Shown: positions 1 through 7,526 of the stretch, piece by piece
How the letters are laid out: every line of letters begins with the position of its first letter
How positions within the stretch are numbered: position 1 is the first letter of the stretch
From: JANWWM01 sp046292465
GTDB lineage: Bacteria > Bacteroidota > Chlorobiia > Chlorobiales > Thermochlorobacteraceae
DNA length: 64,000 nt
Direction of reading: 5' to 3'
NCBI GenBank assembly: GCA_046292465.1
Contig: JBKBRB010000011.1
Coordinates: forward strand, 1-64,000
Notes under the pieces: model-generated
Told to the model about the DNA's origin: nothing
Databases searched by the model: none
Seen by the model: the letters and a program-made list of their open reading frames with translations, nothing else
Made by a program: the position numbers and the translations under genes

Positions 1-465
1 CTCAGAGAAGTGAAATCGTACCCTGAATTAGCCGCACTTCTTGGACATGAATACGCTCACATAAAAAATAGGCATGGAATGAAAAACTTGGCACATGCAG
101 TATCAAGAGAACTGCTTACTGCAATACTAGCAGGTTCTGACCGTTCAAATACACTCATAAGTAACTCAAACAAACTCTTAACATTAAAAAACTCAAGAGA
201 ACTTGAAAACGAAGCAGATAAAGGTGGACTTGAATTGTTAATTCAAAATCGTATTGATGGAAATGGTATGGCTCAAATGCTCAGGCGAATAGAAAAATTA
301 GGTCAAAAAAGTGGGAAAAATATTCCAGCATATTTGAGCACTCACCCAGATATTGAGGACCGTATAGAAACTATTGAAGAAGAAATCAAGCGTGGTAAAA
401 ATGACTATATCCATAGAGAAGAACTTGAACGTCTTTTCCAACAATTGATAGCAGTAAGTAAATAA
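1..465 (+). CDS. M48-family zinc metallopeptidase, 3' part (5' end outside window)
   Basis: The reading frame is open from base 1 to the stop at 463-465, so this is the C-terminal 154 residues of a longer protein; a GTG at 10 is in frame but lies inside the conserved core. The segment LLGHEYAHIKNRHG carries the HExxH zinc motif, and the downstream SRELENEADKGGLELL carries the ExxxD third-ligand helix typical of M48 peptidases (Ste24/HtpX/BepA-like). The later LSTHPDIEDRI matches the 'STHP...R' signature that M48 proteins use near the active site. Membrane helices or a signal peptide, if any, would be upstream. The gene looks more AT-rich than its neighbours. Its cellular role (membrane or outer-membrane protein quality control) is inferred from family only. 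Confidence 0.85.
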   Translation, partial: LREVKSYPELAALLGHEYAHIKNRHGMKNLAHAVSRELLTAILAGSDRSNTLISNSNKLLTLKNSRELENEADKGGLELLIQNRIDGNGMAQMLRRIEKLGQKSGKNIPAYLSTHPDIEDRIETIEEEIKRGKNDYIHREELERLFQQLIAVSK

Positions 466-541
466 GCAACGAGCAACGAGGTTACTATCTGGTGCGATGA
501 ACTGTTGATAGTGTTTTGCTGTGCGTGAAAAGTGATATTTT

Positions 542-1513
542 CTACCTTCTCGGGTGGAAAGTCGTATGCACTTCTTTCAAAAATTGCCTATCAATGTGCG
601 TATAAATTTGCGTGGCTTTGATGGTGCTGTGTCCTAACATTTCTTGCACGGCGCGTAAATCGGCACCGCCCTCGAGCAAGTGCGTGGCAAAGGTATGCCG
701 AAGCGTGTGCGGACTCATTTCCTTCTGAATCTCGGCGCGCTTGGCGTGTTCAGTAATGATGTTGTAGAAACTCATGCGCGTAAGTTTTCTGCCGCGTGCA
801 TTGAGAAAAAGATAATCTTCGGACTGTTGGCACATTAAGCGCACGCGCAGTTCGGTTTGGTAGCGCGTAACCCAAAAAATTGCCGACCGCCCCACAGGCA
901 CAAGCCGCTCTTTTGAGCCTTTTCCAAACACGCGAATAAATCCTGCTTCAAAATAAAGGTTCTGCTGTTTAAGCTCGACCGCTTCGCTGACGCGGATTCC
1001 AGTGGCATACATCAATTCTAAAATGGCTTTATCGCGCAAGGCAAATTTCGGCGACGGATTCTTCTCGCTCATCGGAGCATCGAGCAAGCGAAAAACTTCA
1101 TCGTGCGTTAAGACCGTCGGCAAATATCGGCTCGATTTGGGAAGCGAAATTTCTTCCGCGACATTTTTAGAGAGAATTTTTTCAGAGAGCAAAAACTTGT
1201 GCAAGGAACGAATCGCAGAAATGTTGCGCGAAACCGATGTAGATTCTAATCCGAGTTCTGAAATTTCTTTCAGAAAGGCGCGAATGTGTTCGCTGGTGGC
1301 GTCGTTGAGCGAAGGGCAATGGTCTTGAATGAACAAGAGATAGCGAGTAAGGTCGCGTTTGTAGGCATCGCGGGTGTTGTCGGAAAGGTTGCGCTCGAGT
1401 TTCGTGAAGTTGAGAAAGTCGCGCAGGTAGGTTTTGTATTGCGCGTTAAGGTCGGTCGTCTTAATGGCGTTCGATGGGGGCTCGTCGAATGAGTGTTCGT
1501 CGGTATTATCCAT
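542..1513 (-). CDS. xerD: Tyrosine recombinase XerD/XerC
   Basis: Site-specific recombinase that resolves chromosome dimers at dif during division. The N-terminal SAM-like core-binding domain (about residues 25-110: YLRDFLNFTKLERNLSDNT) is followed by the catalytic domain with ATGIRVSEA (catalytic Arg), KGSKERLVP (catalytic Lys hairpin), HTLRH (His/Arg), LGH and IYTH (nucleophile Tyr). Length, about 323 residues, is slightly above the usual 300 because of an acidic N-terminal tail. I chose the ATG at 1513, which overlaps the waaA stop by 8 nt (translational coupling); an in-frame GTG at 1528 would add five residues. XerC and XerD cannot be separated by eye, and no second copy is in the window. 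Co-transcription with waaA is likely. Confidence 0.92.
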   Translation of the reverse strand: MDNTDEHSFDEPPSNAIKTTDLNAQYKTYLRDFLNFTKLERNLSDNTRDAYKRDLTRYLLFIQDHCPSLNDATSEHIRAFLKEISELGLESTSVSRNISAIRSLHKFLLSEKILSKNVAEEISLPKSSRYLPTVLTHDEVFRLLDAPMSEKNPSPKFALRDKAILELMYATGIRVSEAVELKQQNLYFEAGFIRVFGKGSKERLVPVGRSAIFWVTRYQTELRVRLMCQQSEDYLFLNARGRKLTRMSFYNIITEHAKRAEIQKEMSPHTLRHTFATHLLEGGADLRAVQEMLGHSTIKATQIYTHIDRQFLKEVHTTFHPRR

Positions 1514-2798
1514 CAACTTTGTGTTCACGCTTCTTGAATTGTGGTTGTGCGGAAAGATAGTTCAAAATTTTTTCTGTTGCGCCAAGTCGCGCTTTGACAA
1601 ACGCCGCCGCTTTTTCGCCGGCTTGTTGGCGTAGCGTGTCGTTTTCAAACAGCATGCGCAGTGTGGCATGGAGCGATGGTTCAGTTACAATAAACGCGCC
1701 GCCCGCCTCGACCAATTCTTTCGCTTCGCGCGATTTGTGAATGTTTCCGCCGAAAAGCACTGGCACGCCATGCACCGCCGCCTCGAGCGTATTATGCACA
1801 TTCACGCCAAAGCCGCCACCGACGTATGCCACGCTCGAGAGCGCATACAGTTCCGCCAAATAGCCCATTGCATCAACGATTAACACTTGCTCACTCGAAA
1901 AATTGTTCGGCAACCTTGAAACCTTCGCATAGCCAAAGTTCATTGCCGTTAAAAGCGATTCAAGGCGCGCAAGATTTTCTGCACCAAGTTCGTGCGGCAC
2001 AAGAATCAGCGACACGCCGTTCAGATGCTTTACGGCTTTGACGAGCAGTTCTTCATCAACTTGCCAAGTGCTTCCGCCAACGAGCACGTGCTTATTGCGA
2101 TAAAAGTGCTCCAAGTGCGCGATTTTCTCGTGTCCTTTGCTTCGCTCAAAAACTTGGTCGTAGCGCGTATCGCCGGCAACTTCAACGGTGTTCAGTTCAA
2201 ACCCTTCGCGCAATGCGCTTGCATCGCGTTCCGAGACGGTGAAAATGTTATCGAAGCACGAAAAGATGACGTGGTAAAACGACCTTAAAATCGGTTTGAA
2301 GTAAGCAGACTTGGCTTGAACGGAGGCGGCAATCAAGAGCAAGGTTGCACCGAGTTGTTTGGCTTCGAGCAAGTGATTGAGCCAGAAGTCGTATCGCACG
2401 ACGACGGCAACATCGGGCTGAATGAGCGCGCAAAATGCGCGAGCGTTTCGGGGCGTATCTTCGGGCAAGTAGGTGATAAGGTCGGCATCAGGAAAATGCT
2501 TGCGCGCCTCGTAGCCTGAAACGGAAAGAAACGAGACGATAATTACCCAACCGCCTTGCTGGCGCAGTTGGCGGATAATCGGACGCGCTTGTTCAAACTC
2601 GCCGACGGACGCCACATGAAACCAAATGCGTGTGCCTTCTTTTGGAAGCGTCTGAACTTTTTCGGTGAGCGTTTCAAAGAGGTGCTGACGCCCTGCCAGC
2701 GTGGCGCGAATTTTCGGATTAAAGATTCCTAAAAAACGCATGAGCAAACGAAAGAAGGGAAAGGCAAAGTTGTAAATCGTGCGCCAAAGCGTGAGCAT
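1506..2798 (-). CDS. waaA: 3-deoxy-D-manno-octulosonic acid (Kdo) transferase
   Basis: Transfers Kdo from CMP-Kdo to lipid A precursor at the cytoplasmic face of the inner membrane, so the cell makes LPS. The N-terminus has a membrane-anchoring helix (LWRTIYNFAFPFFRLLM), then WFHVASVGEFEQARP, the conserved GEF/E-A-P acceptor-site block of the GT30 family. The C-terminal Rossmann half contains ILVPHE, YVGGGFGVNVHNTLEAAVHG and VLFGGN, all typical of KdtA/WaaA. The ATG at 2798 gives about 430 residues, the family length; the open frame extends upstream to 2882 but that part (28 residues, polar, no similarity I recognise) is probably not translated. It is divergent from the GH13 gene and is followed by xerD with an 8-nt overlap. 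Confidence 0.93.
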   Translation of the reverse strand: MLTLWRTIYNFAFPFFRLLMRFLGIFNPKIRATLAGRQHLFETLTEKVQTLPKEGTRIWFHVASVGEFEQARPIIRQLRQQGGWVIIVSFLSVSGYEARKHFPDADLITYLPEDTPRNARAFCALIQPDVAVVVRYDFWLNHLLEAKQLGATLLLIAASVQAKSAYFKPILRSFYHVIFSCFDNIFTVSERDASALREGFELNTVEVAGDTRYDQVFERSKGHEKIAHLEHFYRNKHVLVGGSTWQVDEELLVKAVKHLNGVSLILVPHELGAENLARLESLLTAMNFGYAKVSRLPNNFSSEQVLIVDAMGYLAELYALSSVAYVGGGFGVNVHNTLEAAVHGVPVLFGGNIHKSREAKELVEAGGAFIVTEPSLHATLRMLFENDTLRQQAGEKAAAFVKARLGATEKILNYLSAQPQFKKREHKVDG

Positions 2799-2799
2799 G

Positions 2800-2816
2800 G
2801 AACTTGAACGAAGTTC
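2800..2816. repeat. Short inverted repeat at the waaA ribosome-binding region
   Basis: GAACTT and AAGTTC form a perfect 6-bp stem around a 5-base loop (2806-2810), ending one or two bases from the waaA ATG on the minus strand. It would occlude the initiation region if folded in mRNA. Function is not shown; it could equally be chance. Confidence 0.3.
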
Positions 2817-2899
2817 GTTGGAATGTTGTAAGTTGAAATTGTCGTTTGTAAGATAATCTTTCTTCAACAATCGCTGTTTCAAACTCGCACTTCAACACT

Positions 2900-4306
2900 A
2901 TGCGACTTACCTTCGCGCTCCTGATTCTTGCCGTTGCCTTCATCGGCGCGTTCCTGTTTTTTCTTCGTGGATATGCTCGCACGCCAAAGCCAATGGGCAG
3001 TGCAAACGCAAACCCAAGTCCCGATTGGGTAAAGCGTGCAGTCATTTATGAAATTTTCCTACGCAACTTCACACCCGAAGGCACCTTCAAAGCCGCACAA
3101 GCGCGACTTGCCGACCTCAAAGCCCTTGGCGTCAATACTATTTGGCTCATGCCGATTCACCCCATCGGCAAAGAGAAACGCAAAGGCTCGCTCGGCAGTC
3201 CCTATTCCGTCAAAGATTATTTCGACATCAACCCTGAACACGGCACGAAAGAAGATTTCAAAGCGTTCGTTAAAGCCGCGCACGAGTTAGACCTCAAAGT
3301 CGTGCTCGATTTCGTTGGCAATCATACTGCGTGGGATTGCCCGCTCGTCAAAGAGCACCCAGAGTATTACCTCAAAGACAAAAAAGGCAATATCGTCTCG
3401 CCCAATCCTGATTGGTATGATATTGCGCAACTTGATTACAAAAATCCAGCGGTGCGCACCTACTTTGCGAATGTGCTCAAAACTTGGCTCAAAGATTACG
3501 ATGTCGACGGCTTCCGATGCGATGTCGCCGAAGCCATTCCGTCCGATTTTTGGCAAACCACCATTGCGGAACTGCGCCAAATCAAACCTGATATTTTAAT
3601 GCTTGCCGAAAGCACCCTGCCCGAACATCACACGGTCGGCTTTGACCTCACTTACAGTTGGAATGTGTATGATGTGGTGTTGGAGATTGTCAGCGGCAAG
3701 AAGTCGGCACAGCACTTGGACGAAATTTTAGCCAACGAAGAAAAAGTCTTTGCCAAAGGCTCGCTTCGACTTCGGTTCAATTCCAATCACGACCGTGTGG
3801 TCGAGCATGGCGCGCCGATTGAAGCCTTCGGCGGTGTTGAGGGCGCGAAAGCCACTGCCGCGTTGATGTTCACGATGGGCGGTTATGGCACAATTCGCTC
3901 CGTTCCGCTTTTCTACAACGGCGATGAAGTTGGCTACAACAAACGCACATCGCTGTTTGAAAAAGAGCCAATCGCTTGGTCGACGCCACATGCGCAAGAC
4001 TTTGAAACCTTTTATCGCAACCTCATTTGGCTTCGCAAAACACAGCCTGCCATCGTTGAGGGCACAATGGAAAAAGTGAAATCGTCGAACGACGAAGCGG
4101 TATATGCTTTCACGCGCACAACGGAAAACAACAAAGTGCTGATTGCTATTAACCTTCGTAATGCGCCGCTGAATGTGTTTCTGCGCCTTGAACCGAACAA
4201 AACGCTCTACGATTTTTTTGAATCCGACAGACAACTTGCCACAAAAGATGGAAACCTTAAACTCGCGCTCAACGCCTTTGAGTTTAAGTGTTTGGTGTTC
4301 AAATAA
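2900..4306 (+). CDS. Membrane-anchored alpha-amylase-family (GH13) glycosidase
   Basis: GH13 alpha-glucan hydrolase or transglycosylase. An N-terminal hydrophobic segment (residues about 3-25, ending near RGYA) suggests an uncleaved anchor or signal peptide, placing the enzyme outside the cytoplasm. The four GH13 regions are visible: VLDFVGNHT (region I, near residue 136), GFRCDVAEA (region II, nucleophile Asp near 207), LMLAES (region III, general-acid Glu near 237) and NSNHD (region IV, Asp near 297). After the barrel comes a beta-sandwich C domain (AINLRNAPLNVFLRLEP). Length, 468, is compact for the family. It starts about 100 bp from the divergent waaA start. The exact substrate (maltodextrin or another alpha-glucan) cannot be read from the sequence. 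Confidence 0.87.
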   Translation: MRLTFALLILAVAFIGAFLFFLRGYARTPKPMGSANANPSPDWVKRAVIYEIFLRNFTPEGTFKAAQARLADLKALGVNTIWLMPIHPIGKEKRKGSLGSPYSVKDYFDINPEHGTKEDFKAFVKAAHELDLKVVLDFVGNHTAWDCPLVKEHPEYYLKDKKGNIVSPNPDWYDIAQLDYKNPAVRTYFANVLKTWLKDYDVDGFRCDVAEAIPSDFWQTTIAELRQIKPDILMLAESTLPEHHTVGFDLTYSWNVYDVVLEIVSGKKSAQHLDEILANEEKVFAKGSLRLRFNSNHDRVVEHGAPIEAFGGVEGAKATAALMFTMGGYGTIRSVPLFYNGDEVGYNKRTSLFEKEPIAWSTPHAQDFETFYRNLIWLRKTQPAIVEGTMEKVKSSNDEAVYAFTRTTENNKVLIAINLRNAPLNVFLRLEPNKTLYDFFESDRQLATKDGNLKLALNAFEFKCLVFK

Positions 4307-4317
4307 CTTTCACGAAT

Positions 4318-4962
4318 ATGTTCACAGGAATTGTCAAAGATGTCGGCGAAGTGATTGCCACAACGCGCAAAGGCGATGGGCTTCGTTTGAAAATTCGATT
4401 TCATGCGCACGAGTTCAGCGATTTAAGCATTGATGAAAGTGTGAATTGTTCGGGCGCGTGCCAAACGGTTGTGGCTCGTGAAGGCAATGCGTTTGAAGTC
4501 GATACCGTTGCTGAAACGCTCAAAAAAACCACGCTTGGCAGTTGGCGCGTTGGCACAAAGGTAAATCTCGAGCGCGCACTTCGTCCGACCGACCGAATGG
4601 GCGGGCATTATGTGCAAGGGCATGTCGATAGCGTGGGCACAATTACTTCGATTCAAAATCTCTCCAACAGTTGGGAAGTGTGGATTGCGTTTGAGCCAAC
4701 GTTTGAGCCGAATGTGGTGCCTGTTGGCTCGATTGCAGTTGATGGCATTAGTTTGACGGTAGCGGAAGTAACAGGCAATCACTTCAAAGTGGCGGTGATT
4801 CCCTACACGTGGGCGCATACGACGATGGGCACAAAGCAAGTTGGCGACACGGTCAATTTGGAATTTGATATTCTTGGAAAGTATGTGCAAAAGCAACTCT
4901 TGTTTCTTCGTGAAGCCACGCCCAAACTTAGCGAAGCGCGTTTGAAAGAATTAGGCTACTGA
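4318..4962 (+). CDS. ribE: Riboflavin synthase, alpha chain
   Basis: Dismutates two 6,7-dimethyl-8-ribityllumazines to riboflavin and a pyrimidinedione, the last step of riboflavin synthesis. The protein begins with the diagnostic MFTGIV, and contains two lumazine-binding barrels: first SVNCSGACQTVV...ETLKKTTLG, second GSIAVDGISLTVAEV...YTWAHTTMG. The repeat junction GGHYVQGHVD is the conserved MGGHFVxGHVD motif. Length, 214 residues, is normal. I chose the ATG at 4318 rather than an upstream in-frame start at 4288, because MFTGIV is the family N-terminus and the upstream codons overlap the GH13 gene. It follows that gene by 11 bp and is probably co-transcribed with it. Confidence 0.96.
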   Translation: MFTGIVKDVGEVIATTRKGDGLRLKIRFHAHEFSDLSIDESVNCSGACQTVVAREGNAFEVDTVAETLKKTTLGSWRVGTKVNLERALRPTDRMGGHYVQGHVDSVGTITSIQNLSNSWEVWIAFEPTFEPNVVPVGSIAVDGISLTVAEVTGNHFKVAVIPYTWAHTTMGTKQVGDTVNLEFDILGKYVQKQLLFLREATPKLSEARLKELGY

Positions 4963-5012
4963 ATATCTTGCATCAAAATCGTTTTAACTTCATCAAAAAA
5001 CTTCATCGTCTC

Positions 5013-5044
5013 ATCGTGAGCGACTTTCAATCGTGAGCGATTTT
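5013..5044. repeat. Tandem pair of 15-bp direct repeats upstream of pgsA
   Basis: ATCGTGAGCGAyTTT occurs at 5013-5027 and again at 5030-5044, a 17-bp period, ending 17 bp before the pgsA start. A looser related element (AACTTCATC, twice) precedes it. Two helically offset identical sites directly before a gene are compatible with a dimeric regulator site, but nothing else proves it. Confidence 0.45.
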
Positions 5045-5061
5045 AACGCAACCGAGTAAGT

Positions 5062-5676
5062 ATGACTTTACCGAATCAACTAACGACCCTGCGCATTTTG
5101 CTCACGCCGGTGTTTGTATGGCTGATTCTTTCCGACGCACCGCATTTGCGCATTTGGGGCATTGTTGTGTTCATCATGGCTTCTCTCACTGACCTTTACG
5201 ACGGCTATCACGCCCGCAAATATGGGCAAACGACGCGCTGGGGTGCATTTATGGACCCGCTTGCCGATAAAATTCTCATCACGGCGGCATTTATTTACTT
5301 CGTGCATCTTGGCTTAGTGCCGCTGTGGATGGTGATTGTGGTTGCCTTTCGCGATGTGATGGTTACGCTTCTGCGTCTTTATGCGGAGTGGAAAGATAAG
5401 CCGGTGATTACGAGCAAATCCGCTAAAATTAAAACCGCGCTTCAAAACGTGTTTGCTTACGTGTTGCTATTGCTTTCACTGCTTCGTGAGAACATTCTGT
5501 TCAGCGACGCAATTAGCAGAGTTGCCTCACGACTCTTGTTTCACGAGTGGGTGTATTGGGCAATGCTTGGGCTAACGCTCTACACGGCGTATACAGGCAT
5601 CGCCTATCTTTTTGAAAATTGGCAGACACTTCGCGCGGCTTATTTCGGAACGCGCTCCACCCTCAACGCTTCATAA
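5062..5676 (+). CDS. pgsA: CDP-diacylglycerol--glycerol-3-phosphate 3-phosphatidyltransferase
   Basis: Integral membrane enzyme making phosphatidylglycerol phosphate from CDP-diacylglycerol and glycerol-3-phosphate. The CDP-alcohol phosphatidyltransferase motif is complete: SLTDLYDGYHAR, then eight residues on WGAFMDPLADK, which gives D-x2-DG-x2-AR-x8-G-x3-D-x3-D. The start NQLTTLRILLTPVFV is typical of PgsA. About five to six hydrophobic helices and 204 residues fit the family. The next gene, pgpA, starts 2 bp after the stop and encodes the following enzyme, which supports PgsA over other CDP-alcohol transferases (for example PssA or a cardiolipin synthase). Confidence 0.93.
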   Translation: MTLPNQLTTLRILLTPVFVWLILSDAPHLRIWGIVVFIMASLTDLYDGYHARKYGQTTRWGAFMDPLADKILITAAFIYFVHLGLVPLWMVIVVAFRDVMVTLLRLYAEWKDKPVITSKSAKIKTALQNVFAYVLLLLSLLRENILFSDAISRVASRLLFHEWVYWAMLGLTLYTAYTGIAYLFENWQTLRAAYFGTRSTLNAS

Positions 5677-5678
5677 TA

Positions 5679-6137
5679 ATGCGACAACTTGCACGCTTGC
5701 TCGGCACAGGATTGGGAACAGGCTACTTGCCTTACGCTCCGGGCACTTGGGGAAGTTTATCTGCGTTACTTTTGGCGTGGTTCGTTCCGCGCTTTACATC
5801 GCTTCCTACTTTCTTTTACCTTATCATCGTTTTTTTTGCCGTTGGCGTTTGGGCGGGCGGTGAAGTGGAAAAAGATTACGGCAAAGACGCCAAAGAAATC
5901 ACGATTGACGAGTTCGTCGGGCAGTGGATTGCTCTGCTCTTTGTTCCGAAAACTGTGCTTGCCTTCGCACTTGCGTTTATCTTTTTTCGTTTTTTCGATG
6001 TGGCGAAAATCGAGCCGATTAACAAACTTCAAAAATTGCCGAAAGGCTGGGGCGTGATGATGGACGATGTTGTGGCAGGCGTTTATGCTAATCTTTGTGT
6101 GCACCTTACGCTTTGGATAACTGAACGCTTTTCGTGA
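5679..6137 (+). CDS. pgpA: Phosphatidylglycerophosphatase A
   Basis: Dephosphorylates phosphatidylglycerol phosphate to phosphatidylglycerol, the step after PgsA. The protein shows the PgpA signatures GTGLGTGYLPYAPGTWGS near the N-terminus, ITIDEFVGQWIAL (acidic DE pair for Mg2+) and KLPKGWGVMMDDVVAG (DD pair) near the C-terminus, with hydrophobic helices between. I chose the ATG at 5679, 2 bp after the pgsA stop; an upstream in-frame start at 5619 would lie inside pgsA and precede the conserved N-terminus. Length, 152 residues, is normal. This two-gene arrangement supplies phosphatidylglycerol, an important lipid of photosynthetic membranes. Confidence 0.94.
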   Translation: MRQLARLLGTGLGTGYLPYAPGTWGSLSALLLAWFVPRFTSLPTFFYLIIVFFAVGVWAGGEVEKDYGKDAKEITIDEFVGQWIALLFVPKTVLAFALAFIFFRFFDVAKIEPINKLQKLPKGWGVMMDDVVAGVYANLCVHLTLWITERFS

Positions 6138-6161
6138 ACCACAAACCCTGAACTTTTTTAA

Positions 6162-6183
6162 CTCACGGTGAGCGTTGTATATT
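6162..6183 (+). promoter_or_regulatory. Possible promoter/operator upstream of the 96-residue protein gene
   Basis: A TATATT hexamer at 6178-6183 lies 39 bp before the next start codon. Just upstream is an 11-base palindrome, CTCAC-G-GTGAG (6162-6172), where a repressor or activator could sit. No clear -35 element is seen. Weak evidence. Confidence 0.3.
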
Positions 6184-6221
6184 GATTTTCAATCTTAAAC
6201 GTTAAGAACTCTGACTGGCTA

Positions 6222-6512
6222 ATGAGCATCAACAGCATCAGCAAAAGCGACATAGAGAAACTGTTTCTTCAGTATTATGCCGACGGCAAACGCGACGAGT
6301 TTTTTCTTACTGACCGATACAACAACTTGAAGTTTCCTCAACTCCAAAAAGAAAATGCAAAAAAAATTAAAGATGTCGCTGTTAGTTTGGTTCGTGCGGG
6401 ATTTTTGAACGGACAAATTCATCAAGATAAAGGCGACATTACCGTTACAACCAAAGGCATTACGGTTGAAGGATTAAAGTATTTGAAAACCTTTGCGCAG
6501 TCTAAAAGTTAA
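6222..6512 (+). CDS. Small hypothetical protein, winged-helix-like C-terminus
   Basis: A 96-residue acidic/basic mixed protein that I do not recognise. It has no signal peptide or membrane helix. The second half (VSLVRAGFLNGQI, then a short beta hairpin GDITVTTKGITVEGLKYLKTF) resembles the recognition helix and wing of a winged-helix domain of the kind found in YjcQ-like or phage-type small proteins, but DNA binding is a guess. It is monocistronic by position, with its own putative TATATT element and an 11-base palindrome upstream. The base and codon use are slightly more A-rich than the flanking genes. Confidence 0.7.
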   Translation: MSINSISKSDIEKLFLQYYADGKRDEFFLTDRYNNLKFPQLQKENAKKIKDVAVSLVRAGFLNGQIHQDKGDITVTTKGITVEGLKYLKTFAQSKS

Positions 6513-6578
6513 GGTGCTTGTCTTTTGCACGCCGTCGCTATCCCTCTTTTGAGAAACTCCTTTGAAAACTTCTTGTGC

Positions 6579-6586
6579 TACTTTTG
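6579..6586 (+). promoter_or_regulatory. Bacteroidota-type -7 element (TAnnTTTG) upstream of the Bax-inhibitor-like gene
   Basis: TACTTTTG matches the TAnnTTTG element used by the Bacteroidota housekeeping sigma factor and lies 57 bp before the start codon at 6643. A matching -33 TTG at the usual distance is not evident. Confidence 0.42.
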
Positions 6587-6642
6587 CGTATAGTGCAAGA
6601 TGAATTTGCAACCTAAAACATTAAAAAGATTAACAAGGAACT

Positions 6643-7362
6643 ATGATGGATAGAACACTCTCAGCTTACACCAGCGTTGGCGGCAGAGCCTCTGCACTTT
6701 CAGCGGTTCAAACCCGCGTGATGAACCAAGTTTATTTATGGATGACGCTTGGGCTTGCGCTCACAGGCGCGACAGGCTTTTTCGTTGCGACTACTGACGC
6801 CGTGAAACAAGTCATCTTCGGAAACCAGATTCTGTTTTGGGGATTGGTGATTGCCGAAGTTGGTCTTGTCTTTGTTATCAGCGGGCTTATCAATCGGCTG
6901 TCGGCGGCAGCGGCAACGGGGCTTTTCTTCCTTTACTCCGCACTCAACGGGCTAACGCTTGGCGCAATTTTTCTCGTCTATAGCCTCGGCTCGATTGCCG
7001 GTGTCTTTCTTATCACCGCAGGAACCTTTGGCATCATGAGCCTTTACGGCATCACAACCAAGACCGACCTAACGAAAATAGGCAACTTGCTTTTCATGGC
7101 ACTCATCGGTATTGTGATTGCCGCAGTGGTCAATATCTTTATTGGCAGTTCAGTGCTCTCGCTTATCATTAGCGTGATTGGCGTGATTGTCTTCACCGGC
7201 TTAACGGCTTACGACGCACAACGCATCAAGGAAATGTCGGCATCGGCATTAGACGGCGAGTCGGAAGGCAAAATCGCGGTGCTTGGCGCGCTGAGTCTTT
7301 ACTTGAACTTTATCAACTTGTTCCTCTCGCTCTTGCGCCTATTTGGCTCGCGCGAGGAATAA
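6643..7362 (+). CDS. Bax inhibitor-1/YccA family membrane protein
   Basis: A 239-residue polytopic protein with seven hydrophobic helices starting near residue 27. The conserved family pattern is present: VYLWMTLGLALTGATGFF at the first helix, YSALNGLTLGAIFLVY in the third to fourth, MSLYGITTKTDLTKIG in the loop, and AYDAQRIKEM near the C-terminus, where acidic residues form the proposed Ca2+/H+ leak gate. Bacterial members interact with FtsH (YccA) or act as pH-sensitive calcium leaks; the role here is unproven. Starts at ATG 6643 or the adjacent ATG 6646. It is a single-gene unit with its own promoter element and a clear terminator. Confidence 0.92.
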   Translation: MMDRTLSAYTSVGGRASALSAVQTRVMNQVYLWMTLGLALTGATGFFVATTDAVKQVIFGNQILFWGLVIAEVGLVFVISGLINRLSAAAATGLFFLYSALNGLTLGAIFLVYSLGSIAGVFLITAGTFGIMSLYGITTKTDLTKIGNLLFMALIGIVIAAVVNIFIGSSVLSLIISVIGVIVFTGLTAYDAQRIKEMSASALDGESEGKIAVLGALSLYLNFINLFLSLLRLFGSREE

Positions 7363-7388
7363 GTGTAGACACATCATGTTTTGAGTTT

Positions 7389-7428
7389 AGCGGCAGAGTG
7401 CCTTGTGCATTTTGCCGCTTTTTGTTTT
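7389..7428 (+). terminator. Rho-independent terminator after the Bax-inhibitor-like gene
   Basis: AGCGGCA (7389-7395) pairs perfectly with TGCCGCT (7413-7419) across a 17-base loop, followed by a T-rich run interrupted by one G (to 7428). It lies 27 bp past the stop codon. Confidence 0.75.
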
Positions 7429-7526
7429 AATGCCCTCTGTATGCGAATCGGTGCTTTCCTTCGCCCTTTGAGACGAGTTGGAAATTGTCGAACTTTGCAA
7501 ACTTTTGCATCACGATTCACACTTCA

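Noticed and set aside
2799..2882. Upstream extension of waaA
   Set aside because: The 28 extra residues are not like KdtA N-termini; the ATG at 2798 gives the family length.
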